From Pseudoxanthomonas sp. (GTDB taxonomy: Bacteria; Pseudomonadota; Gammaproteobacteria; Xanthomonadales; Xanthomonadaceae): a stretch of DNA of 64,000 bases. Below the pieces are notes generated by a model. It worked only from the letters and a program-made list of their open reading frames with translations. It was not told the origin of the DNA and did no database searches. Positions 46,525 to 53,702 of the stretch are shown one piece after another. The translations under genes and the position numbers were made by a program. Where the stretch lies: NCBI RefSeq assembly GCF_035999195.1, contig NZ_DASYGY010000004.1:372001-436000 (forward strand). The letters run 5' to 3'. Position 1 is the first letter of the stretch. Every line of letters starts with the position of its first letter.

Positions 46525-48518
46525 GGCGATGGCTCCGGCACCACCTGCACGGTTTCGGCCTCGAAGCCGAACACATCGACCACGCGCACGCAGATGCGTC
46601 GCTCGCCCGCTTTGCGCGGAACGGTGAAGCGGGCGCGGTCGACGACCCGCAGGGCATCGCCATCGTTGGCGGTGTTGCCGCGGTAGTCCTGCCAGACCGA
46701 ACGGAATACCTCGCCGTCGAAGTCGGGATCCACCGCCCAGTATTCGATCAGCGCCAAGGGTTCGGCATTCATGACCTTGAGCAGCTTCCTGCGGTTGTCT
46801 TCGTCGAGGTTGATGGCCTCGGGCGACAGCAGGACGTAGTTGTCCAGCTGCACATCGACGCGCTCGTCGCCGTCGGCTGCGACCTGGCGTGCGGCCGATT
46901 TGAGTGTCACGTACTGCAGGCTGGCGAAACGAACCTGGCCACTCAGCTTCTCCACGCCGCCTTTCTTGCGCAGGCGGTCGAGAAGATCGGGCGGAATGAC
47001 CAGGACCTCCAGCCTGTCGTCGTTGAGCGCCGAAATGCTCTCGCCGATGGAAGGTTCGAAGTTCCACCCCAACACCACGACGCGGTCCCAGCCGCCGAGC
47101 AGGTTGTCGCGCTGCGCGATCGCCTTGCGCAAGGTGGCATCGCCGGTGAGCTTGCTGGGCGCGTCCACCAGCACCAGGGTCTTCCTGCCGGCGAAGATCA
47201 CACTGCCGAGGTTGCGTAACGGATTGTCCTCCGGCTGGAGGGGCAGCGCGCCGTACAACGACAGCACGATGGCCGACAGGTCGCCGACGCGGTAGTTGCG
47301 CCCGAAATGCGTCTTGGCCGTTTCGACGTGGTAGTCGCCGATGGCCTGGTACAGGAACGGTTTGGCGCCCTGGTCGATCAGGCGTTTGCGCATGATCATG
47401 CAGGCGGGCTTGCCGATGTCGCTGGTGATCCAGCGGCGCCCCAGTTTCTCGGCGACGGCCGCGGTGGTGCCCGAGCCGCCGTTGAAGTCGGCGACGGTGC
47501 CATGAGGCGGGCAGGAGTGCTCGATGATGCGTTCGAGGAGGCGGCCGGGTTTTTGGGTGTCGTACCCGGTGATCTCCGAGTGATGGGCCTGGTCGGACTT
47601 GTAGGCCCGCGGATCGGCGTAGATCTGCTTGATGTCGGTCCAGACCGTCGATGCGGGAACGCCTTTGCTCTCGTCCAGGTACTGCCGTTCCCAGACCGCC
47701 TTGCCGTCGGCGTCGCGCCCCCGTTGACGCCGCTGGTACACGCGGCCGTCCTCGTCGGTGTACTTGAACCAGTCGCTGATGTACTTGTCGTCGTAGGGCA
47801 GATACACCTTCTGGGTGTACCTGGTGTCGTACGACTTCGCGTAGTGAGCGATGTACTCGTGGATCTTCACCATCTTGGGCCCCGCGGCACGGCCGCCCGA
47901 CGGGGATCCGTAGGCCCAGATCACTTCCTGGATGAAGTTGTCCTTGCCGAAGATGTCGTCCATGACGATCTTGACGTAGTGGCTGACCTGGATCCCGAGG
48001 TGTACGTGGATCGAGCCGCTGGGGGCGAGCAACTCGCGCATCAGCACCAGGCGGGGAACCAGCATCCGCAGGTACGACGCCGTGCCCTCCGACCAGGTAT
48101 CCGAATACGCGAACTGCTCGATCACGGTCGGGCGCTGCTCGATCTCCGCGCCCGGCAACTGTACCCGCGTCCGGTAGTCGGCCCTCGAATCGAACGGCGG
48201 GTCGATGTAGATCAGGTCCACCGCACCGCGCAGGCTGGCAGCGCCGTCGTCGCCGGCCAGCAGTGCGGCCATCGCATGCAGGTTGTCGCCGTAGATCAAA
48301 CGGTTGTGCCAGTCCCCTTCGCCTGCGTCACCCATGCGCGACGCGCGCTCCGCCTGCGCGATCCAGTCGACGGCGGCCACGTCCTTCGAGGGCAGTACCC
48401 ACTCCCGTGTCTGCAACCGCACCCGATGGCGGCCTTCGAGACTCTCGAGGATCCGCTCGGCTTGCTGCCGGCCTTCCCGGACGATGACGGGCAGTTCTTC
48501 CAGCAGCGACTTGGCCAT
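46521..48518 (-). CDS. mod: Type III-like DNA adenine methyltransferase (Mod)
   Basis: The modification and recognition subunit, 665 aa. Motif IV is DLIYIDPPFDS (DPPF at 106-109), and motif I is FNGGSGTTA near residue 345, so the order is that of beta-class N6-adenine methyltransferases. Between them lies a target-recognition region (AYGSPSGGRAAGPKMVKIHEYI, then DEDGRVYQRRQRGRDADGK). The C-terminal half is Res-contacting or DNA-binding. Translation is coupled to res. A divergent small regulator is 96 nt upstream. There is no obvious repeat tract for phase variation. Confidence 0.92.
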   Translation of the reverse strand: MAKSLLEELPVIVREGRQQAERILESLEGRHRVRLQTREWVLPSKDVAAVDWIAQAERASRMGDAGEGDWHNRLIYGDNLHAMAALLAGDDGAASLRGAVDLIYIDPPFDSRADYRTRVQLPGAEIEQRPTVIEQFAYSDTWSEGTASYLRMLVPRLVLMRELLAPSGSIHVHLGIQVSHYVKIVMDDIFGKDNFIQEVIWAYGSPSGGRAAGPKMVKIHEYIAHYAKSYDTRYTQKVYLPYDDKYISDWFKYTDEDGRVYQRRQRGRDADGKAVWERQYLDESKGVPASTVWTDIKQIYADPRAYKSDQAHHSEITGYDTQKPGRLLERIIEHSCPPHGTVADFNGGSGTTAAVAEKLGRRWITSDIGKPACMIMRKRLIDQGAKPFLYQAIGDYHVETAKTHFGRNYRVGDLSAIVLSLYGALPLQPEDNPLRNLGSVIFAGRKTLVLVDAPSKLTGDATLRKAIAQRDNLLGGWDRVVVLGWNFEPSIGESISALNDDRLEVLVIPPDLLDRLRKKGGVEKLSGQVRFASLQYVTLKSAARQVAADGDERVDVQLDNYVLLSPEAINLDEDNRRKLLKVMNAEPLALIEYWAVDPDFDGEVFRSVWQDYRGNTANDGDALRVVDRARFTVPRKAGERRICVRVVDVFGFEAETVQVVPEPSP

Positions 48519-48614
48519 TGCAGTGCCGATTCCGTTGGCAATTGAATCGCCAATTCAATCCCAGATTGAATAAAACTTCAACACGAAACGGAAGCGCCGC
48601 TTCACCGTGGCCGC

Positions 48615-49013
48615 ATGGATGAGAAGCAGCTGTTCTCCGCGAGGCTGAAAGCCGCTCTGGCAGCGGCCGGTGTGTCCGAACGGCCCGGCGATCTGGAGAA
48701 GCTGTTCAACCTGAGGTACGCCGGCAAGCCGGTCACGTTCCAGGCGGTCCGCTACTGGCTGACGGGCAAGACGGTTCCCACCCAGGACAAGATCGAAGTC
48801 CTGGCCGACCTGCTCGGCGTCGACCCCTACGAACTCCGGTTCGGTCGCAAGGGCGGCCGCCACCTTGGCGAGCCCAAGCTGGCCTGGTCGACGGAACGGG
48901 CGGATGTCCGCGACCGGATCGCCATGGAGCAGTATCACAGGCTCTCCGACCCGCACCGCAAGGCGGTCCGCGACCTGATCCAGGCACTCGCCAAGGACTC
49001 CGACCAGAAGTAA
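48615..49013 (+). CDS. Small helix-turn-helix regulator next to mod
   Basis: A 132-aa DNA-binding protein. The first ~75 residues form an XRE-like HTH: FSARLKAALAAAGV, a loop with LFNLRYAGKPVTFQAVRYWLTGK, then TVPTQDKIEVLADLLGVDPYELRFG. The recognition helix is likely VTFQAVRYWL. The C-terminus is polar and helical. It is divergent from mod, so it may control the restriction-modification genes, as small C proteins do. It has a close paralog at 50284-50682. The stretch before it is AT-rich (ATTGAATAAAACTTC), as for a promoter. Confidence 0.85.
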   Translation: MDEKQLFSARLKAALAAAGVSERPGDLEKLFNLRYAGKPVTFQAVRYWLTGKTVPTQDKIEVLADLLGVDPYELRFGRKGGRHLGEPKLAWSTERADVRDRIAMEQYHRLSDPHRKAVRDLIQALAKDSDQK

Positions 49014-49087
49014 CGAGTGCGGGATGGCTTGCCCGGTCGATCCGGGAGGCGCATCATGCGTCGCAATTGCAACGCATGCGACCGATC

Positions 49088-49366
49088 ATGAAAACCTCCA
49101 CCTTCCCCTCGCTCCGTGTCGATCCTGCCTTGCGCAAGGCGGCGGAGGATGTTCTGCGCGACGGTGAATCGCTGTCCGGTTTCGTCGAGCAGTCCATCCG
49201 CGCGCAGATAGCGCTCCGACAGCAGCAGGAAGCGTTCATCACGCGCGGCCTCGCCTCACGTGAGGGTGCCCGGCGCTCGGGCGTGTATCACGATGCCATC
49301 GACGTGGTGGATGAATTGCGGGCTGCGTTGCGACAGGCCAAGGCAGGCACCACGGGACGGCGCTGA
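49088..49366 (+). CDS. Antitoxin of the toxin-antitoxin pair (YlcI/YnfO-like)
   Basis: A 92-aa protein with the start MKTSTFPSLRVDPALRKAAEDVLRDGESLSGFVEQSIR, the ribbon-helix-helix-like pattern of YlcI/YnfO antitoxins, and a helical C-terminus rich in Arg/Ala/Glu that should bind the toxin. Its TGA overlaps the toxin ATG (TGATG). ATG 49088 is used, since the upstream ATG at 49067 adds only a few residues and lacks a ribosome-binding site. It likely represses the pair. Confidence 0.87.
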   Translation: MKTSTFPSLRVDPALRKAAEDVLRDGESLSGFVEQSIRAQIALRQQQEAFITRGLASREGARRSGVYHDAIDVVDELRAALRQAKAGTTGRR

Positions 49367-49668
49367 TGTTCCGCGTTCGCTTCACGGAAGAAGCGCGAGC
49401 CGACCTGGTGCGGCTGTACACGTTCGCGCTGCAACAAGGCGAGGGAGGCATCGAGGCCGCCGAGGCTTCCCTGCGCGCCATCGAGAATGCACTGACGCTG
49501 CTGGAAACCTCTCCGTTCGCGTGCCGGCCGGTGACGGGCCGTCCCTTCCTGCGGGAGCTGGTGATCGGTTTTGGCGCCACCGGCTACGTCGCCCTGTTCG
49601 AAGTGGAGGATGCAGCCACGGTGACCGTGCTGGCGCTGCGGCACCAGCGCGAGCAGGACTACCAGTGA
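49366..49668 (+). CDS. ParE/RelE-family toxin
   Basis: A 100-aa toxin. MFRVRFTEEARADLVRLYTFALQQ is the ParE/RelE start, then the core LETSPFACRPVTGRPFLRELVIGFGATGYVALFEVEDAATVTVLALRHQREQDY with conserved Arg residues and the RHQRE-D end, all as in ParE proteins. ParE inhibits gyrase and RelE cuts mRNA; sequence points to ParE but does not prove it. It overlaps the antitoxin stop. Confidence 0.9.
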   Translation: MFRVRFTEEARADLVRLYTFALQQGEGGIEAAEASLRAIENALTLLETSPFACRPVTGRPFLRELVIGFGATGYVALFEVEDAATVTVLALRHQREQDYQ

Positions 49669-49708
49669 GCGCCGCCGCGTCCCGGCGTGGCGCGCCGATC
49701 CCGTCGGC

Positions 49709-50143
49709 TCAGCCCAACGGCAACCGCGCCGCCACGCGCTCGGCCACCTGCCGGTTGTCGCGGTAGTACGCCGCGTTGTCGGCCAGCGCCTGCCAGCGCT
49801 GCTGGTCCTCCACGTGGTGCCGCAGCTGGCGGACGACCCCCGTCAGCAAGCGGCGATGGCCGGCGTCTTCCGCGCGCTGCGCGAGGTGCAGCAGGTCGAG
49901 CAGCAGCAGGATGCCGTCGTAGTTGCGTTCGGCCTGGCGTCGGGCGGCCAGGAACAGGCGGTCGAGACCGGCGGGCGCCAGGCGCGCGAGGCCGGGATCG
50001 GCCAGGCTGTGGCCGGGATCGGCCTGCAGCAGGTGGAGGGCATCGTCGAGCGGTGGCGGGGACGCCTCGCGCGGCAGCGGCGGCAGGCCATCCGCGTCGG
50101 CGGGCGCATGCGTGTCATGGGTGTCACGATCCTTCGATGTCAT
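49709..50143 (-). CDS. Protein of unknown function in the defence island
   Basis: A 144-aa frame, MTSKDRDTHDTHAPADADG to a helical C-terminus. Residues 1-40 are a polar, disordered region; the rest has about four amphipathic helices (AGLDRLFLAARRQAERNYDGILLLLDLLHLAQRAEDAGHRRLLTGVVRQLRHHVEDQQRW). The pattern LLxxLLHLAQRAED hints at a helical bundle for protein contacts. I do not recognise it. An in-frame upstream ATG (50242) would add 33 residues but lies in an AT-rich part before the regulator. Direction is opposite to the toxin genes. Confidence 0.72.
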   Translation of the reverse strand: MTSKDRDTHDTHAPADADGLPPLPREASPPPLDDALHLLQADPGHSLADPGLARLAPAGLDRLFLAARRQAERNYDGILLLLDLLHLAQRAEDAGHRRLLTGVVRQLRHHVEDQQRWQALADNAAYYRDNRQVAERVAARLPLG

Positions 50144-50283
50144 CGGCGTCTTCCTGTGTCCCGTGGGTGGCGCCACGTCTGGCGACTCTCCGCCTGCTGT
50201 GTGGCGCGCGGCCACTCTATGAACTCGAAAAGTGCGCGTCAATTAACTTAGATAGTGAATAAGTGTGATATCGCGCCGCTAAC

Positions 50284-50682
50284 GTGTCCGGCATGGGAAA
50301 CGAGCGCGAAAAATTCTCGCAACGGCTGGCGAATGCCATGCAGCAGGCGGGATATGAGGCGCGCCCCAAAGTGCTGTTCCATCTGTTCAACACCCGCTAT
50401 CGCGGTCGCTCGGTCACCTTCCAGACGACATCGCGCTGGCTGGCCGGCGGCGCCATCCCGGCGCAGGACAAGCTGCAGGTGATCGCCGATGTGCTGGGCG
50501 TGGAACCGCATGCCCTGCGTTTCGGCGCACCCGCACGGTCGCGCGTGGCGGAAACGCGCGCAACCTGGCCTGCCGGCGTCGGCAGCCGCGAACGCCAGGT
50601 CGTCGACGCCTACCTGAAGCTGCCGCCGAAGAAGCGCGAGGTGGTCGGCGAGCTGGTGAAGATGCTCGCGGAAGACGTGTAG
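50284..50682 (+). CDS. Small helix-turn-helix regulator, paralog of the gene at 48615
   Basis: A 132-aa protein by GTG 50284 (or 129 by ATG 50293). The HTH region matches the one at 48615 in order: FSQRLANAMQQAGY, LFNTRYRGRSVTFQTTSRWLAGG, IPAQDKLQVIADVLGVEPHALRFG, with about half of the residues the same. The linker and C-terminus differ. It flanks the other side of the toxin-antitoxin/unknown block and converges on rpiA. The promoter area before it is AT-rich (AATTAACTTAGATAGTGAAT). It may bind the same or related operators as the first regulator. Confidence 0.85.
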   Translation: MSGMGNEREKFSQRLANAMQQAGYEARPKVLFHLFNTRYRGRSVTFQTTSRWLAGGAIPAQDKLQVIADVLGVEPHALRFGAPARSRVAETRATWPAGVGSRERQVVDAYLKLPPKKREVVGELVKMLAEDV

Positions 50683-50707
50683 GCGCGGGCCTGCGCCTAC
50701 GCCAGGA

Positions 50708-51358
50708 TCAGCGCAGCACCACCGGCGGCTCGCCGCCCACGATCACGATATCGGCGGGACGCCGGGCGAACAGGCCCACGCTGACCACGCCGGGGATCTG
50801 GTTGAGTTCGCGCTCCATCGCCACCGGGTCGGTGATCGACAGGTGGTGGATGTCCAGCACCACGTTGCCGTTGTCGGTGGTCACGCCATCGCGCCAGACC
50901 GGTTGGCCGCCGGTCATCGCCAGGATCTCGCGCGCCACCAGGCTGCGCGCCATCGGGATCACTTCGACCGGCAGCGGGAACTTGCCGAGCACCGGCACCT
51001 GCTTGCTCGGGTCGATGATGCAGACGAACTGCCTGCTGGCTTCGGCGATGATCTTCTCGCGCGTCAGCGCCGCGCCACCGCCCTTGATCAGGCGCTTGTG
51101 CGGGTCGCACTCGTCGGCGCCGTCCACGTACAGCGACAGCGTGCCGGTGTGGTTGAGGTCGAGCACCTCGATCCCGTGCTGCTTCAGTCGCGCGGTGCTC
51201 TGTTCCGAACTGGACACGGCACCCTTGATGCGGTCCTTGATGCCGGCCAGCGCGTCGATGAAATAGGCCACGGTGGAGCCGGTGCCGACGCCGACGATCA
51301 TGCCGTCCTCGACGAACTCGATGGCCTTTTCGCCGGCCAGGCGCTTTGCTTCGCTCAT
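50708..51358 (-). CDS. rpiA: Ribose-5-phosphate isomerase A
   Basis: Interconverts ribose 5-phosphate and ribulose 5-phosphate. 216 aa. Motifs: MIVGVGTGSTVAYFIDAL for phosphate, SSSEQSTARL, LSLYVDGADECDPHKRLIKGGGAALTREKI with the catalytic Asp and Glu, and PVLGKFPLPVEVIPMA. Its ATG at 51358 begins MSEAKRLAGEKA. It is the first core gene after the island. Confidence 0.97.
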   Translation of the reverse strand: MSEAKRLAGEKAIEFVEDGMIVGVGTGSTVAYFIDALAGIKDRIKGAVSSSEQSTARLKQHGIEVLDLNHTGTLSLYVDGADECDPHKRLIKGGGAALTREKIIAEASRQFVCIIDPSKQVPVLGKFPLPVEVIPMARSLVAREILAMTGGQPVWRDGVTTDNGNVVLDIHHLSITDPVAMERELNQIPGVVSVGLFARRPADIVIVGGEPPVVLR

Positions 51359-51389
51359 GGGTTGAACACTCGTGTAGAGGAGGGGCGTT

Positions 51390-51519
51390 GTAGGAGCGAC
51401 GTCAGTCGCGACCGGGAGCAAGTGACATCGGGGAAACCCGGGGCGCCAGGAAAGAAGAACTCACCAAGCTGCTGCTCCGGTTGCTCAAGGCGCACGGTCG
51501 CGACTGACGTCGCTCCTGC
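51390..51519. repeat. Paired palindromic repeat, GGGAGCGACGT family, copy 5
   Basis: Arms of 25 nt at 51390-51414 and 51495-51519, with TAGGAGCGACGTCAGTCGCG and its inverse; one base differs near the outer end. The loop is 80 nt. The right arm ends 12 nt from the stop of the EVE gene. Confidence 0.9.
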
Positions 51520-51530
51520 AGGAAGGGCGG

Positions 51531-51994
<464 letters not shown>

Positions 51995-51998
<4 letters not shown>

Positions 51999-52594
51999 GG
52001 CGTGGCGTCCGGCAGGGAAGAGGAAAGCAGGGTGTCGCGCTCGGTGCAGACCGCATCCAGCGGCACGTCCCAGGCCTGCGCGTCCAGCGCGTCGACACGC
52101 TGCACCTCGAAGCCCACCCCCACCAGCCACGGCGGCGCGGGACGCTGCAGGCGCGGCGCCAGCGTCCGGTCGTACCAGCCGCCGCCCATGCCGAGACGGT
52201 GCCCGGCCGCATCGAAGCCCACCAGCGGCACCACGATCATGGCCATGTCGGTGGCGGCAAGGCCCGAGCGCGGATCCACGTCGGGCTCCGGGATGCCGTA
52301 GCGATTGGTGACCAGCGCATCACCCGGTCGCCACGGCGCGAAGCGCAGCGTCTCGTCGTCCGACAGCACCGGCAGGCAATAGACCAGACCTGGCGGCAGG
52401 CGCAGCTGCCAGCTGTGCAGGCCGATCTCGCCGTCCATCGCCCAGTAGCCGGCGACGTAGCCGGAGGCGGGGAAGAAGGGCAGTGCCAGCAGGCGAGCGG
52501 CCAGTGCATCGGCGCCGGCGATGCGGTCGGCGGCAGGCAGCGCACGACGACGTGCACGCAGTTCGCGCCGCAGCGCATCGCGCTCGACGGTCAT
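51995..52594 (-). CDS. fau: 5-formyltetrahydrofolate cyclo-ligase
   Basis: Returns 5-formyl-THF to 5,10-methenyl-THF with ATP. 199 aa. Motifs: start with LRRELRARRRALP, YWAMDGEIG, and IVVPLVGFDAAGHRLGMGGGWYDRTLA, the phosphate-binding GMGGGWYDR. VCTERDTL ends the protein. The gene is directly after 6S RNA, the order of E. coli zapA-ssrS-ygfA (fau). Confidence 0.95.
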
Positions 52595-52795
52595 GGCGAG
52601 GAAAGGGAAGGGACAGGCATGCGCGAATTTTACGGCATGCGCACCGGGCTTGCCGGTGGAGGGACCGCGGGAGCGGCGTCAGTCACGGCCCTGTGCGTCG
52701 GGTCCCTGGTGCAATCGGCTTCGTTTCGAAGTCATCCCGCTCATGGGCGGGTGCAACTGGACCGGCCGGGTCGCGGCTGATGCCGCTGCCGCGGG

Positions 52796-52990
52796 AAAAA
52801 ATACGTCCTCCGCCATGCACGATGTTCGCGAAACGACCTTGAACCCGGGGTTCAAGTGGGAAGGTTGGGCAACCATCGGGCTTTCCGCTGCGAGGCAGAC
52901 CTGCACTCCCGGTAACCGTCACCCTCCCGTGGTCGCAATTAAGGGACAAGGCGAATGTTTGCGCTCACTGTCGAGTACAGCAGAGGACGC
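52796..52990 (-). ncRNA. ssrS: 6S RNA
   Basis: Between zapA and fau, where 6S RNA lies in gammaproteobacteria. The minus-strand sequence has TTGAACCCCGGGTTCAAGG, close to the TTGAACCAAGGGTTCAAGG hallmark of the family's 3' half. The ends pair: GCGTCCTC near 52990 against GAGGACGT near 52807, followed by a T-run at 52801-52796. The length of about 190 nt fits. It binds sigma-70 RNA polymerase in stationary phase. Ends are within a few bases. Confidence 0.93.
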
Positions 52991-52996
52991 AGGCGC

Positions 52997-53025
52997 AGTA
53001 TAGCGAGTGGGGATTTTTTGCCTAG
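52997..53025 (-). promoter_or_regulatory. Promoter of 6S RNA
   Basis: A TATACT -10 box (53002-52997) is 7 nt from the inferred 5' end. At the -35 distance there is a weak CTAGGC/TAGGCA, and the region includes an A-run (GCAAAAAATC). Confidence 0.65.
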
Positions 53026-53073
53026 CCCGTTCGTCGGCGGATTCAGTGCGCAGTCGGCGACGTGCGCGCGGCG

Positions 53074-53370
53074 TCACGGTGCGCCGAGCACGCCATCCAG
53101 CGTGCGATGCAGATCCTGCAGCGTCCGTTCGACATCGCGATTGCGCGCGTGCTGTTCGTCGCGCAGCTGCTGCAATTCGTGTGCCAGATTGAGCGCCGCC
53201 AGCACGGCGATGCGGTCCACCGCCGCCATGCGGTTGCTGCCGCGCACTTCACGCATGCGGCTGTCCAGCAACTTGGCGGCCGCCATCAGGCTGGAGCGCT
53301 CCTCGGGCGCGACGCCGACGGTGTATTCGCGGTCCAGCAGATGGACGCTGACCGGCTCGTTGGCGCTCAC
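53074..53370 (-). CDS. zapA: Cell division protein ZapA
   Basis: Cross-links FtsZ filaments at the division ring. 98 aa from GTG 53370: VSVHLLDREYTVGVAPEERSSLMAAAKLLDSRMREVRGSN is the beta-alpha head, and AALNLAHELQQLRDEQHARNRDVERTLQDLHRTL is the coiled-coil tail. Its start overlaps the stop of the TIGR02449 gene. The GTG is chosen from the conserved N-terminal strand. Confidence 0.95.
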   Translation of the reverse strand: MSANEPVSVHLLDREYTVGVAPEERSSLMAAAKLLDSRMREVRGSNRMAAVDRIAVLAALNLAHELQQLRDEQHARNRDVERTLQDLHRTLDGVLGAP

Positions 53371-53588
53371 GTGTGCTGCTCCAGGGATTTCAGGCGGCTG
53401 ATCATCGCTTCCACGCGCGAACGCGCCTGCTCGTTCTTGGCCAGCAGCTGCGAACGTTCTCCGACCAGCTGTTCCTGCTGGTGGCGCAGGCTGCGGTTCT
53501 CGTCGGCGAGCCGCTGGCAGCGGTCCGCCAGCTCTTGGATGCGCGTGCTGAGCGCGCGGAGCTGATCGAGGAGGTCGGCGGTGTCCAT
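53367..53588 (-). CDS. TIGR02449-family coiled-coil protein (ZapB-like)
   Basis: A 73-aa coiled coil: MDTADLLDQLRALSTRIQELADRCQRLADENRSLRHQQEQLVGERSQLLAKNEQARSRVEAMISRLKSLE, with hydrophobic positions each third or fourth residue. It belongs to the TIGR02449 family placed before zapA in gammaproteobacteria and is thought to act in division, like ZapB; this is not shown here. Confidence 0.92.
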   Translation of the reverse strand: MDTADLLDQLRALSTRIQELADRCQRLADENRSLRHQQEQLVGERSQLLAKNEQARSRVEAMISRLKSLEQHT

Positions 53589-53637
53589 GGCGGCCACGAT
53601 AGGCATGCGGTCGGTGGCCGGTCAAGCGGCCGGGGCG

Positions 53638-53695
53638 GTGGGAGCGACGTCAGTCGCCATACCGGACCCGCGATCACGACTGACGTCGCTCCCAC
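53638..53695. repeat. Paired palindromic repeat, GGGAGCGACGT family, copy 6
   Basis: Short-loop copy: GTGGGAGCGACGTCAGTCGC (53638-53657) and its inverse within 53671-53695 with a 13-18 nt loop. The arm ends 8 nt from the stop of the GGDEF/EAL gene. Confidence 0.9.
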
Positions 53696-53702
53696 AAGGC
53701 GG

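Noticed and set aside
43297..46686. 1129-codon plus-strand frame opposite res
   Set aside because: Antisense shadow of res with no domain pattern; res carries helicase and nuclease motifs.
47307..48545. 412-codon plus-strand frame opposite mod
   Set aside because: Complement of mod with no recognisable motif or ribosome-binding site.
46200..48600. Phase-variation repeat tract in mod/res
   Set aside because: Looked for tetra- or pentanucleotide runs as in phase-variable mod genes; none seen.
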